From Roseomonas fluvialis (GTDB lineage: Bacteria; Pseudomonadota; Alphaproteobacteria; Acetobacterales; Acetobacteraceae): a stretch of 64,000 nt of DNA. Below are positions 50,113 to 58,972 of this stretch, piece after piece. Both the position numbers and the translations under genes were made by a program. The notes under the pieces were generated by a model. It ran no database searches. It saw only the letters and a program-made list of their open reading frames with translations, and was not told where the DNA came from. The stretch's first letter is position 1. Every line of letters begins with the position of its first letter. The stretch covers positions 1,606,501 through 1,670,500 of the forward strand of contig NZ_AP025637.1 of NCBI RefSeq assembly GCF_022846615.1. The letters are read 5' to 3'.

Positions 50113-50583
50113 CTACACCACTCGCCCGGTACGCGCGGACCATTCTCGCCGCAACTCGACGCACTCCGCCGTGCGTATCCCGCTCACAAGTTGAACGTTC
50201 TGCCCTGTCGCGATCATGAACGTGTCAAATGCGTAGGTGCCCATATCGGTTCGCTTCAGGTCCGCATGGCGTGCGCCAAGAACCACCTGCTTCAAACCGG
50301 CACAACGTATCCCCCATGCACACATCGGGCATGGTTCCATCGTGCTGTAAAGCACCGCGCCTTCTAGTGTCGCCGAGCCGCTGCGCTTGCATGCGTCTTG
50401 GATAGCGACGATCTCGGCATGTAGGATCGGATCCCGTTTCGTTGTCACCTCGTTCGTGCCGCGACCAATTTCCTCTCCGTCGCGAACGACCAGCGAGGCG
50501 ACCGGCGTATTTCCACTCGCCTCCACGGCGCGCGCGAGAGCAAGCGCCATGTCCATCCAGTGCTCGTGATCTTTGGTCATCAT
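50113..50583 (-). CDS. Nucleoside/nucleobase deaminase (CDA-like fold)
   Basis: A 156-residue zinc deaminase of the tRNA-adenosine/guanine/cytosine deaminase superfamily. The catalytic motif HAEIVAIQDA (His, Glu) and the zinc motif PCPMCAWG are complete. The C-terminus MIATGQNVQLVSGIR is divergent. Preceded by GAGGAATTG, it starts one base from the end of an ABC permease gene, so it is the last gene of a five-gene operon. The transporter may import the substrate that this enzyme deaminates (inference). Confidence 0.88.
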   Translation of the reverse strand: MMTKDHEHWMDMALALARAVEASGNTPVASLVVRDGEEIGRGTNEVTTKRDPILHAEIVAIQDACKRSGSATLEGAVLYSTMEPCPMCAWGIRCAGLKQVVLGARHADLKRTDMGTYAFDTFMIATGQNVQLVSGIRTAECVELRREWSARTGRVV

Positions 50584-51444
50584 TCAATTCCTCATTTGTC
50601 GGCTGAAGCGCGTCAAGCGCTCCATGACCATCAGCAACACACCGGTCACCGCGATTAGCAGCCCACTAGCGGCTGCCGCGCGCACGTCGAGTAGGTTCTC
50701 AATGATGTTCCAGAGCCTGAGCGGCAGCATGTCAGTGCCAGCGTCGGCTAGGAATAGCGAGATCGAGACGTTGTCGAACGATGCCATGAAGCCGATGAAC
50801 ATACCCGCCGCGATTCCAGCCGCGATCAGCGGCAGGACAACAGTTCGAAACGCATACGCGGGGCCAGCACCAAGCGTGCGGGCGCTGTCGACGAGGGCCG
50901 GATCGAGCTGGCTCAAGCTAGCGGAGGTTGTCCTCAACACGTAGGGGGCAACAATGATCGTGTGCCCGACGACCAGTGTGACGAGTGATGGCTCAGCACC
51001 AGCGATGCTGATCAGCATGAGAAGGCCGAGCCCGAGCGCGAGGGTAGGCAGGGTAAGCGGCGCCATAAACGCCGCGTCCAGCGCACGAGACGCTCTTGTC
51101 GTGCGTCGCGAAAGCGCCATGGCGGCAGCTACTGCCATCATCGTTCCTGCAGCGGCCGCCATAGCCGCGACTGCAATGCTGTTGCGAAACGCCACTCCGA
51201 TCTCCTGAGAGCGTGTCAGGAGCGCGTCGTACCATTGCAGCGAGAAACCTTGCGGCGGAAATCGGAGCGACTGGCCGCCCGTGAAGGAGGCGATGAGAAC
51301 AACAACGGTCGGCGCGGTGAGGATCACCAACGCGAGCGCCGAGACGCCGACGACCACGAGTTCGAATGACCAGCGGTCGACGGCAGTCATCAGCCTCGCC
51401 GTATGCGCCGCGCTCTCGCGCTGTTTAGCGGTCTCAGCCCGCAT
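50584..51444 (-). CDS. ABC transporter permease (PotC-like)
   Basis: A 286-residue inner-membrane permease with six helices. The cytoplasmic EAA loop is DPALVDSARTLGAGPAYAF, followed by FRTVVLPLIAAG, as in spermidine/putrescine or Fe(III)-type importers (PotC). The ATG at 51444 overlaps the previous permease by 11 bases. Forms the second membrane subunit with the 51434-52282 product. Confidence 0.9.
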   Translation of the reverse strand: MRAETAKQRESAAHTARLMTAVDRWSFELVVVGVSALALVILTAPTVVVLIASFTGGQSLRFPPQGFSLQWYDALLTRSQEIGVAFRNSIAVAAMAAAAGTMMAVAAAMALSRRTTRASRALDAAFMAPLTLPTLALGLGLLMLISIAGAEPSLVTLVVGHTIIVAPYVLRTTSASLSQLDPALVDSARTLGAGPAYAFRTVVLPLIAAGIAAGMFIGFMASFDNVSISLFLADAGTDMLPLRLWNIIENLLDVRAAAASGLLIAVTGVLLMVMERLTRFSRQMRN

Positions 51445-52282
51445 GACGCCATCGTGCCATCGACCGCTCAAATGCCAGGAGAGATCCAACCACCATGAGG
51501 ACGAAGGCTAGTAGGATCACGGCGAGCGCCGCAGCGAACGGCCAATCATTGGCCAGAATCGCCTGCTGGTAGAGATGATAGGGCATGAACAACATCCTTC
51601 CACCGCCCACCAATGTCTGCGTGATGATCGCACTAATCGAGCCGGCGAAGACGAGGGCCATACCGGCTATCAACCCAGGCAGGCTCAGCGGCAGCACTAC
51701 CTTGAAGAAGGTTCGCCAACGCCGCGCGCCGAGCGTGGCGCTGGCGTCGATCAGCGTGGGGTCGATGCGCGCGAGGGCGTTGATGATCGGCAAAGCCATT
51801 AGTGGCAGCTCGATCTGCGCAAGCGCTACCACCAGGGCATTGTGCGTGTACAGCAGCTGAACGGGTTTCTCCACAAGGCCAGCGCCCAGAAGCGCAGTGT
51901 TGATGAGCCCCTGCCGACCCAGAATGACGACCCAACCGAATGTGCGAACGACTGTGCTGGTCAGCAGCGGCAGCAAAATCGCGAGCAGGATCAACCTACG
52001 TACCGTTGGGCCCGAACGCAGGTGCAGCAGTGCCAGCGGATAGGCGAGCAGGACCGTGACCGCGGTCGTCTGCGCACCAATCTGGAGTGTATCCGCGAGA
52101 ATACCGCGCTGGTACGCATCGCCGAATACGCGGGCATACTGATGCAAACTGAAAGTGTCGAATTCTGGCGACTCGGCAAAGCTAACAGCGACGAGGAGCC
52201 CAATCGGGGCAAATACGAAGGCTACATAGAACAACGCGAGCGGTGCTGCCAGCTGCCAGTCGAGTGATCGGGCGGTCCTCAA
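51434..52282 (-). CDS. ABC transporter permease (PotB-like)
   Basis: A 282-residue permease with six helices and EAA loop DPTLIDASATLGARRWRTFF followed by KVVLPLSLPG. There is no ATG near the start. TTG at 52280-52282 overlaps the binding-protein stop (TTGA) and is the likely coupled start; a TTG at 52345 is possible but would overlap far into that gene. PotB-type subunit of a family-1 importer. Confidence 0.88.
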   Translation of the reverse strand: MRTARSLDWQLAAPLALFYVAFVFAPIGLLVAVSFAESPEFDTFSLHQYARVFGDAYQRGILADTLQIGAQTTAVTVLLAYPLALLHLRSGPTVRRLILLAILLPLLTSTVVRTFGWVVILGRQGLINTALLGAGLVEKPVQLLYTHNALVVALAQIELPLMALPIINALARIDPTLIDASATLGARRWRTFFKVVLPLSLPGLIAGMALVFAGSISAIITQTLVGGGRMLFMPYHLYQQAILANDWPFAAALAVILLAFVLMVVGSLLAFERSMARWRHAG

Positions 52283-53331
52283 GCCCTGGTCTCGCGGTTG
52301 AACCGCTCGATCAGTGCCGAACGCTGCGGATTTATCTTTGCCCAATCGATGATGACGCTCCGCTCGAGGTCGGCCATCGACTGGCCGATGGTCTGCAGTT
52401 CGCCACCGAACGGAACAGCCGTGTTAGTCGGGGCAAGGTAGTATGGGGCTGCCGCCAAGCCCGCCTGAACCTCCCGCCCAAGATACGCGTTCACATATGC
52501 ATGGGCGAGTTGCGGCGAGCGTGTATTCTTGACGATCTGTACACCGTTGCGCAGTAGCACCCAGCCAGTCTCGGGCTTCACGAGCTCGACGGGCACGCCA
52601 CGCGCCTTTAATGGCGCGATCAGATTTAGGTAGCTGAACGAAACATCAATTTCACCCTGTTGAAACAGCGTGATGAGCTGACCGGGGTGAGCGGTGACGG
52701 CCCCCACATTGGGCATGATTTTTCGCAACTGCGCGAAAGCGGGTTCCAAGTTAGCTTCGCTGCCGCCGTGCAGCTTGGCCGTCTCGACGAGCCAAGCAAC
52801 TGCGAGGCTCGATCCGGGCCCTGTGATGCCGACGCGGCCTCTGTATTCGGGGCGTGCGAGGTCGTCCCAGGATGTGGGTGGGGTCTGTACCCGCGCAGGA
52901 TTGTACGCAAGGCCGATGATCTGCGCTGAAACGTATACACCCTTCATGGTCGGATCGATGAACTTCTGCGGGATATCGGCAAGGTTCGGTAACTTCGACG
53001 CATCGAGGGTTTCAAAGAAATCCTGATCGATGTTAGCTAAAAATGGTCCTTCGTCGTTGAGAATGACATCGAACGGGGGCGTTCCGCGCGACGCCGCAAG
53101 CCTAGCGATGACATCAACGGCCAGCATTGGGGTCAATGTCGCGTCGATCCCGCTGACCCTTTTGAAAGCCGGCAGCAGGTGGAGCCTGTGTGCCTCTTCC
53201 CAGAGGCCAGGATAGGTGTTGGCGACGAGCCGTCTCTCCTGGGCGGCGGCCGGCAGCGACCATGCTGTCGAACCAGTGACCCCCGAGAGAGCGCCAAGGA
53301 CCCTACGGCGAGAAGTGGTCATTCGCATCAT
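52279..53331 (-). CDS. Family-1 (PotD/AfuA-like) substrate-binding protein
   Basis: A 350-residue periplasmic binding protein with a Tat signal (TTSRRRVLGALSGVTGSTAW). The mature part has TYPGLWEEAHRLHLLPAF, PFDVILNDEGPFL, WDDLARPEYRGRVGITGPGS and ETGWVLLRNGVQIVKNT. The ligand is likely a cationic or small organic compound; the adjacent deaminase suggests a base or nucleoside-like molecule. AGGAG is seven bases before the ATG at 53331. Confidence 0.88.
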   Translation of the reverse strand: MMRMTTSRRRVLGALSGVTGSTAWSLPAAAQERRLVANTYPGLWEEAHRLHLLPAFKRVSGIDATLTPMLAVDVIARLAASRGTPPFDVILNDEGPFLANIDQDFFETLDASKLPNLADIPQKFIDPTMKGVYVSAQIIGLAYNPARVQTPPTSWDDLARPEYRGRVGITGPGSSLAVAWLVETAKLHGGSEANLEPAFAQLRKIMPNVGAVTAHPGQLITLFQQGEIDVSFSYLNLIAPLKARGVPVELVKPETGWVLLRNGVQIVKNTRSPQLAHAYVNAYLGREVQAGLAAAPYYLAPTNTAVPFGGELQTIGQSMADLERSVIIDWAKINPQRSALIERFNRETRA

Positions 53332-53353
53332 GACACGTGCTCCTGTTGCGGCT

Positions 53354-54502
53354 CTATGGGTTGGTAGTGTCGACGAACACGGCAGGCGCTGCACCCGGAA
53401 CCAGACCGATCGAGACATGCTCGCCCGCTAAGGGGATTGCCTGATGAGCCGCGGGCGGCAGTGAGATCTTGAGGCGGCTGCCGTCGGGCAGGGCGACCTC
53501 GACCATCGTCGTCGCCCCAAGCGGCAGAACCACCTCGACTGTGGCGACGAGGCCGGGAGAACCAATAGGCGCGAGATGCAGCTGTTCGGGCCTTGCGGAG
53601 AGAATCGCTGGCCCCGGAACCGAGCACGGGTGGGCGCGACGGAGAGGCAGCGCACCATCGGCGATTTCAAATCGAAACAAGCCGGCCCCATCCTGCTCGA
53701 GGCGCCCGCGCAGCAGGTTTGTGGTGCCGACGAAACCCGCCACAAAGATGCTCGCTGGCGCGTCATAAACCTCGCTCGCGGCGGCCACCTGTTCAATCCG
53801 CCCCTTGTTCAGCACAACGATCCGATCGGCGAGGCTCATCGCCTCCTCTTGGTCGTGGGTAACCACGAGCGTGCTGATCCCCAGGCGACGCTGCAGGCGC
53901 TTCAACTCGATTTGCATGTCGAGCCTCAGTCCACGGTCGAGGGCCGCAAACGGCTCGTCCAGCAGCAGGATCGATGGACGGACCGCCAGCGTTCGAGCAA
54001 GTGCCACGCGCTGCTGCTGCCCGCCTGAAAGTTGGGCTGGGTACCTCGCTTCAAATCCAGCCATTCGCACTAGGGCGAGCATCTCACCCACGATTTTCGT
54101 GGTGGCATGACGACGCGCCCCACCCGCCCGCAACCCGTAGGCAACGTTGTCCGCGACAGTGAGGTGCGGAAAGAGCGCGTAGCTTTGGAAGACAGTCCCT
54201 ACACGACGCAGATTTGGCGGCAGTGCGGTGACATCAATTCCATCTACCAGGACCCGGCCCGGCCGCGGCCGGAGGAGCCCGGCCACGATCCGGAGAAGTG
54301 TTGACTTGCCACATCCGCTTGGGCCGAGCACCGCGACCATCTCGCCGGGCGCCACTCGAAGGCTGAGATTGTCGACAGCAAGGGTCGAACCGAACCGATG
54401 CGATACACCATCCAGGACGAGTTCGGCTGCGGTTCTACGCGCGTCCGAAACATCCGGCTCATTAACCGCCGCCGAGCTGCGCGATTGAACGGTCATTCCC
54501 AT
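53354..54502 (-). CDS. ABC transporter ATPase (PotA-like)
   Basis: A 382-residue ATP-binding subunit: Walker A GPSGCGKST, Q loop FQSYALFPHLT, signature LSGGQQQR, Walker B LLLDEPFAALD, and the H loop VTHDQEEAMSL. A C-terminal TOBE domain follows (about residues 270-375). It is the first gene of the minus-strand operon potA-like, binding protein, two permeases, deaminase. A first ATG at 54502 and another at residue 3 are possible. Confidence 0.92.
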   Translation of the reverse strand: MGMTVQSRSSAAVNEPDVSDARRTAAELVLDGVSHRFGSTLAVDNLSLRVAPGEMVAVLGPSGCGKSTLLRIVAGLLRPRPGRVLVDGIDVTALPPNLRRVGTVFQSYALFPHLTVADNVAYGLRAGGARRHATTKIVGEMLALVRMAGFEARYPAQLSGGQQQRVALARTLAVRPSILLLDEPFAALDRGLRLDMQIELKRLQRRLGISTLVVTHDQEEAMSLADRIVVLNKGRIEQVAAASEVYDAPASIFVAGFVGTTNLLRGRLEQDGAGLFRFEIADGALPLRRAHPCSVPGPAILSARPEQLHLAPIGSPGLVATVEVVLPLGATTMVEVALPDGSRLKISLPPAAHQAIPLAGEHVSIGLVPGAAPAVFVDTTNP

Positions 54503-54804
54503 CCCGGCAATTTCGCAATATTTGTGCCACTAAAGCGAATGGCGATGTTAGACCCTGCTCGACGACGCAACCCCTCGCTCATTTTATAAGTTAGATGACG
54601 GGGGCGCTGTTGAAGCTGCCCCGCCAATACGACCAAGGAATAGCCGGTGCATCACGAGGCCAGAGGCCCGCGTGGCTGCGCGTGAGAAATCTTGTGGGCG
54701 CTAATGGAATGAGCACGCCATGCCCAGGTCTTATTCATAGGCGGATTCGAAGTATGGAGTTGCGGTGGACCAGCTTTCGTTGACCGGCACCATGGCAGCA
54801 GCCG
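54503..54804. other. Promoter region of the ABC operon; no gene
   Basis: About 300 bases with lower GC. AT-rich parts such as CATTTTATAAGTTAGATG near 54580 could hold a promoter for the divergent transcripts. I see no coding frame with family resemblance and no clear insertion-sequence end. Confidence 0.4.
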
Positions 54805-55518
54805 GTGGTCACCCTAGAGGAGCTCGTCATGCTCCTGGATCTGGCCCGGCAGGGCCTCACCGTCTCGGCCATCGCGCGGCGCACCGGCCGCGACCGCATG
54901 ACCATCCGCACCTACATCGAGCGCGGCCTCGAGCCGCCCGCCTACAGGCGGCGCCAGCCGACGCCGTCGCCGCTTGTCCCCTTCGCGGCCTTCCTGCGCG
55001 AACATCCGGCGATCGGCATCAGCACCCGCCTTGGCAACACCGCAGGCCTGCTGGAGGCGCTCACCGCCTGCGAGATCGAGGTCGCCGTGATGGCGCTGAT
55101 CGATCCGGTCGAAGGCATGGCCTGCACGAAGCTGGCGGATCAGCGCCTGGTGGCCTGCATGCCGCGCGGCGTCGCGACGCGTCGGATCTCACTCGAGCGG
55201 TTGGCCGAGGGTCCGCTGGTTCTTCGGGAGCCCGGCTCGATGACGTGCCTGATGCTGGAGCGCGCCCTTGCCACAAAGGGTCTTGTAGCGCGGGTGCAGC
55301 TTGAGGTCGGCAGCCGAGATGCGGCGCGAGAGGCTATCGCCGCCGGGATCGGGGTCGGTGTCGTGCACGATGGGGAACAGGGCGAGGACGGCCGCATCGT
55401 CGCCGTCCCGATGCACGCGCCGCCGATTGACCGTGGCGCCTACGCGGTCAAACTTCCGGAGTCGCTGGATCTGCCCGCCATGGGGGCGTTCATCAGGGCG
55501 GGAAGGGGCGGGAGCTGA
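54805..55518 (+). CDS. Chimera: IS21 IstA helix-turn-helix fused to LysR effector domain
   Basis: A 237-residue frame made of two unrelated parts. Residues 1-52 match the N-terminus of IS21-family IstA transposase (LLDLARQGLTVSAIARRTGR, then DRMTIRTYIERGLEPPAYRR). From about residue 55 the text is the substrate-binding domain of a LysR regulator (LVPFAAFLREHPAIGISTRL, GNTAGLLEAL, REPGSMTCLMLERAL, VGSRDAAREAIAAGIGVGVV). The first beta strand of the LysR domain and its own helix-turn-helix are missing. No frame break occurs at the junction (about 54960). The GTG at 54805 has no ribosome site; the ATG at 54829 follows AGAGGAG. Whether it is made is unknown. Confidence 0.75.
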   Translation: MVTLEELVMLLDLARQGLTVSAIARRTGRDRMTIRTYIERGLEPPAYRRRQPTPSPLVPFAAFLREHPAIGISTRLGNTAGLLEALTACEIEVAVMALIDPVEGMACTKLADQRLVACMPRGVATRRISLERLAEGPLVLREPGSMTCLMLERALATKGLVARVQLEVGSRDAAREAIAAGIGVGVVHDGEQGEDGRIVAVPMHAPPIDRGAYAVKLPESLDLPAMGAFIRAGRGGS

Positions 55519-55554
55519 GGCCCCACCAGTTGATACCCGGTCTGCCTGGTCACA

Positions 55555-55659
55555 TCATTTCTCGCGCGACCGGCAGTGACCGCTTGTACCGAGTCGCACC
55601 TCCTCCTGCCGCAGCTTCGCGACGCTCTCCTTAGACGTGTGCCCATTCTTCCGCCCCAT
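55555..55659 (-). mobile_element. IS3-family OrfA N-terminal fragment
   Basis: On the minus strand the frame from 55659 reads GRKNGHTSKESVAKLRQEEV and then loses similarity, stopping at 55555. This matches the first 20 residues of IS3-family OrfA (helix-turn-helix part). AGGGGAGGTGCAGGG precedes the ATG. It points opposite to the OrfB fragment at 49350, so the two need not be from one element. Confidence 0.65.
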
Positions 55660-55723
55660 CCCTGCACCTCCCCTCGCGACAGCCTGGCGACATCACCGGC
55701 GGTCCGCTTCTGGGGAGGGCAGG

Positions 55724-56722
55724 TCACCGTTGCCTGTTCCGAGGATCGCCAACGGCGTGAAGCGGATCACTGGAACTCAATCGACCAATCTTCTTTCCAG
55801 GCACGCCTGTCGGGGTCGGGCCGCCGGAGAATGCCTCGTTGCCCCCGATTGTGTCCTTAAGGTCGGCAAGAAAACTGTCGGCGAGTTTCGACAGGGGTCG
55901 ACTTTCTGGAAGGATTACCTGAACTGGCAGTCGTATCCTCGGTTCGAAAGGACGCTGCACGAGACCAGGGAAGAAGGGTGGCGGTGGAAAGAAGGAATCG
56001 ATCAAGGCGACGCCACCGCCCGAGGCAACCATGGCCATCGCGGTCATCGCTTGGTTCGTCTCCACGGCTAGTTTTAGGCGCACTCCAGCCAATCGAAATG
56101 CCTCTAGGATGCGCATGCCGGTTAGCGAACTCGGACGAAAGCTGACGATATCTTCCTGCGCCAGGTCAGTGGGCGTCACTGAGGTCCGTGCCCGAAGCCT
56201 GTGGCCGGACGGCATGACGCAGATGACGGCGCCTTCGGCGATGGAGGCGGAATGCACCACGACCTCTCCCTCCATCAGCTGCGTGATACCCAGGTCGGCC
56301 TGGCCCCGGGCGACGCGGTCTATTGTCTCTCGGATGTCGGCGGACAGGATGCTGATATGAACATTCGGATGCTGCTGCCGGAACCGGGTTACTGCCGCGG
56401 GTAGGAGGCCACTCGCGATCGTCGGCGCGGTCGCGACACTAAGGTAGCCGGCACGTCCTTCGCGCATCGTCAGCACGAGGTCGTGGAAGCCGGAAATGTT
56501 ACCCACCAATCGCTCAAGGTCGGGAAGCAGCCTCAAAGCATGCGAGGTCGGACGCAGTCGGCCACGGACGCGATCGAACAGCGCGATGCCAAGCTCGAGC
56601 TGAATTGCGGTGAGCGCCTGACTGACGGCCGGCTGCGAGATGTTGAGTGTACGCGCGGTTTCACTGACAGAACCAAGCTGCAGCATCGTCCGCAGAAGTT
56701 GCACCTCGCGAAAGTTAATCAC
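55724..56722 (-). CDS. LysR-family transcriptional regulator
   Basis: A 332-residue LysR regulator. The helix-turn-helix is in VSETARTLNISQPAVSQALTAIQLEL (split: VSETARTLNISQPAVSQAL), then the effector domain from about residue 92 (GYLSVATAPTIASGLLPAA, GQADLGITQL, FRPSSLTGMRI). The C-terminal 25 residues are polar. It begins with GTG at 56722. Its target is probably the adjacent hotdog-protein/enoyl-CoA hydratase genes, and the inducer may be a carboxylic acid or CoA ester (inference). Confidence 0.9.
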   Translation of the reverse strand: MINFREVQLLRTMLQLGSVSETARTLNISQPAVSQALTAIQLELGIALFDRVRGRLRPTSHALRLLPDLERLVGNISGFHDLVLTMREGRAGYLSVATAPTIASGLLPAAVTRFRQQHPNVHISILSADIRETIDRVARGQADLGITQLMEGEVVVHSASIAEGAVICVMPSGHRLRARTSVTPTDLAQEDIVSFRPSSLTGMRILEAFRLAGVRLKLAVETNQAMTAMAMVASGGGVALIDSFFPPPPFFPGLVQRPFEPRIRLPVQVILPESRPLSKLADSFLADLKDTIGGNEAFSGGPTPTGVPGKKIGRLSSSDPLHAVGDPRNRQR

Positions 56723-56970
56723 CCCGCCAATCCCGCTTGCCGTCTACAGAGCGACCACATCTTGGCCATCAGGAGGGGAATGAAAGCGCAATACCGCTCT
56801 CATACCAACAGTCGAATGCCTCGACCCTTGGCATGGCCATTACTGACCCTTCAGAGGGCGCGCGAACCCCCAGCTTGCTGGCTTCGCCGGACCGCCGGCG
56901 AGTTGCGGTCACGGTCTCCACGAGGCAAAGCGTCGCGCCGTTGGTGGGAATTGCAAACTGATCCGCGTGG

Positions 56971-57798
56971 TCAACCGCGTGCGGAATAGATGGAATGCCG
57001 CCGAATGCGGGCGACTGGCCGTTCCATATTGGCGATGAGAAGCTGGTCGATTTCCACGTAGTGGTTGCCCTTGCGCTCGTACGCATCGACGACGACGGCC
57101 GAGCTCGCCAGATGCTCACCCACATGCAGCAGGCTATGGAACTGAGTGACCGATGAAACATAGAGACCGGGGGTGTTCGAGCGATAAGAGGCCATCGTAT
57201 CGCGGAAGCTCAACCGAAGAAGCAGCCCGGGATGGACAATGCCCTCTCGACCGAACGTCGCTGCATCCTCGTCGAAGTCAATGATCGACTGCTGGAAGTA
57301 GGCAGCGTCGACGACGGCGTTCAGGGTGCCATAGCGCATCCCCGATTTCATCTCGCCCGCCCGGATCTCCGGAGGAGTGTCCGGTAGCGGCAGAATGGGA
57401 AAATCCGCGAGGTCAATCCGTGGCGGTGCAGCATACGGCAGCATGGCATGGCCGAGCGCCGCCTGCTCTCCAGCAGCATTGAGGACACACATTGACACCC
57501 CGAGACTGTCCTCGTCGCGGGTGATGGCATCCGCCTTGACCGTCACGATCTCATTGTCATAGAGCGGCCGCCGGCTACGGGACTGCATCGTGCCCCGGCG
57601 CATCCACTCCAGTCCCCAGCTCGCCAGCACGAGTTGCGACATAAAGCTGTGCGCGTAGACGCCCGGGATGATCGCACCCGAAAAGCCGAACCGCTTCGCA
57701 GCGGCGTCATCGTGCATGCTGGCGTCATAGCGCAGCGTTTGATCGAGGCGCGCACGCCGTTGCATCTGGATCGAGGCGGCCTCCGAGACACCTTGCAT
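56971..57798 (-). CDS. Hotdog-fold / MaoC-like dehydratase-type protein
   Basis: A 275-residue protein that looks like two fused hotdog domains. The first has DDAAAKRFGFSGAIIPGVYA (about residues 28-47), which matches the MaoC pattern of an Asp-x-x-A, G-F-x-x-x-I-x-P-G-x-H/Y motif; the usual catalytic His position is Tyr-Ala-His. The second has DAATFGREGIVHPGLLLRLS. It may hydrate an enoyl-CoA or act as a thioesterase-like binder. The ATG at 57798 has GGAG upstream. It diverges from the enoyl-CoA hydratase gene. Confidence 0.7.
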   Translation of the reverse strand: MQGVSEAASIQMQRRARLDQTLRYDASMHDDAAAKRFGFSGAIIPGVYAHSFMSQLVLASWGLEWMRRGTMQSRSRRPLYDNEIVTVKADAITRDEDSLGVSMCVLNAAGEQAALGHAMLPYAAPPRIDLADFPILPLPDTPPEIRAGEMKSGMRYGTLNAVVDAAYFQQSIIDFDEDAATFGREGIVHPGLLLRLSFRDTMASYRSNTPGLYVSSVTQFHSLLHVGEHLASSAVVVDAYERKGNHYVEIDQLLIANMERPVARIRRHSIYSARG

Positions 57799-58105
57799 TA
57801 GTCCAACTCCGCTGCTGAAGCGCGTTCGGCGACACAGGTTCTTCCACCATGAGCAGCGCGCCAAGCGGGGAACCGTTGCCTGGCTTCGCCGAATTGGCGG
57901 AACTTCTTCCACGTATCTTATGCATCCATAACGGCGGCCATGGATTTCCTTGTTTGACCACCGCAATTCCGCACCCGACACTAAACCGCAACTTATGGGT
58001 CGTTATAAAAATACTCTTTCTTCTCCCGTTCCGCCGATGCCTACGATGCGTGACGGAACCGATAGCGCGGTGACACCGGCGCTCGGATGACGAGAGGAAG
58101 CGAAG
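57799..58105. promoter_or_regulatory. Divergent promoter region between the hotdog and enoyl-CoA hydratase genes
   Basis: A 307-base gap between divergent genes. It contains an AT-rich stretch CGTTATAAAAATACTC (TATAAA at 58004-58009) about 97 bases before the hydratase ATG, which may be a -10 box. No gene, hairpin or clear LysR box was identified by eye. Confidence 0.45.
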
Positions 58106-58906
58106 ATGGGGCTGAGCTACACGGTTAAGGACAACATTGCCTACTTCGTAATCGACAATGGCAAGGTCAATGCAATCACGCCGCAGATGCACAAGGACTT
58201 CTATCATGCGCTCAAGGATTTCGAGGTCCGCAAGGACGCTCGCGTCGGCATCCTGAGTGGCGCGCATGACCGTGCGTTCTCCGCTGGGGATGACATAGCC
58301 AACGTCTACACGCCGAAGCGCACGCGCCAGGAAGCGATGGAAGCCAACCTCTTTGTCCATCAGGACGAAGGCGAAGTCCCGGGCCGACCCGGCTGGGAGA
58401 ACGATATCGCGCTCCATCGTCGCTTCAAGCCGATCATCGGTGCGGTGAATGGATGGTGCATTGGCCATGGCATGATCTACCTGCTGCTGCACACCGACAT
58501 TCGCGTCGCCGGCGAGAACGCGCAGTTCGGCATCCCAGAACTCAACTTCGGGGCCGCAGGCATCAGCGGCACGACGCGGATGGCCCGGCTATTGCCGCCG
58601 ACGGCGGCAGCATGGATGGCGCTAACGGGCGACTTCATCGACGCCCAGGAAGCATACCGCGTTCACCTGGTGAACAAGGTGGTGCCGACGGATAGGACGC
58701 TCGCTGAAGCCGAGGCGATCGCTCAGCGCATCATCCGCCACCCGCCGACAGCCGTTCGTGTCGAGATGGAGGCGATGATGATGGGCATGGACCTCTCGCG
58801 CTTCGATGCCGTGCAGCACTCGCGCAACCTCTACCGCTACCATCGCTCGAACTATGAGGGATGGGGATCGGAGCCGGGCTTCTTCGGCAAACCCAAGCCG
58901 GCATGA
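58106..58906 (+). CDS. Enoyl-CoA hydratase/isomerase-family protein
   Basis: A 266-residue crotonase-fold protein. The oxyanion-hole parts are HDRAFSAGDDIANVY (about residues 53-67) and GAVNGWCIGHGMIYLLLHTD. The second catalytic region reads PELNFGAAGISGTTRMARLL; the two catalytic Glu of classical hydratases are not both in place (Glu in PELNFG remains), so an isomerase or decarboxylase activity is possible. The C-terminus carries YRYHRSNYEGWGSEPGF. It is the first gene of the catabolic run. Confidence 0.87.
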   Translation: MGLSYTVKDNIAYFVIDNGKVNAITPQMHKDFYHALKDFEVRKDARVGILSGAHDRAFSAGDDIANVYTPKRTRQEAMEANLFVHQDEGEVPGRPGWENDIALHRRFKPIIGAVNGWCIGHGMIYLLLHTDIRVAGENAQFGIPELNFGAAGISGTTRMARLLPPTAAAWMALTGDFIDAQEAYRVHLVNKVVPTDRTLAEAEAIAQRIIRHPPTAVRVEMEAMMMGMDLSRFDAVQHSRNLYRYHRSNYEGWGSEPGFFGKPKPA

Positions 58907-58972
58907 GAATCCCGGGGTGCCGCCCGGACGGCAACTTGGCCGACGACCAGACGCGCTGACGACGAACGGATC

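Noticed and set aside
47860-58105. Intact prophage or integrative element with integrase
   Set aside because: No tyrosine or serine integrase, capsid, relaxase or replication gene is present; only insertion-sequence fragments were found.
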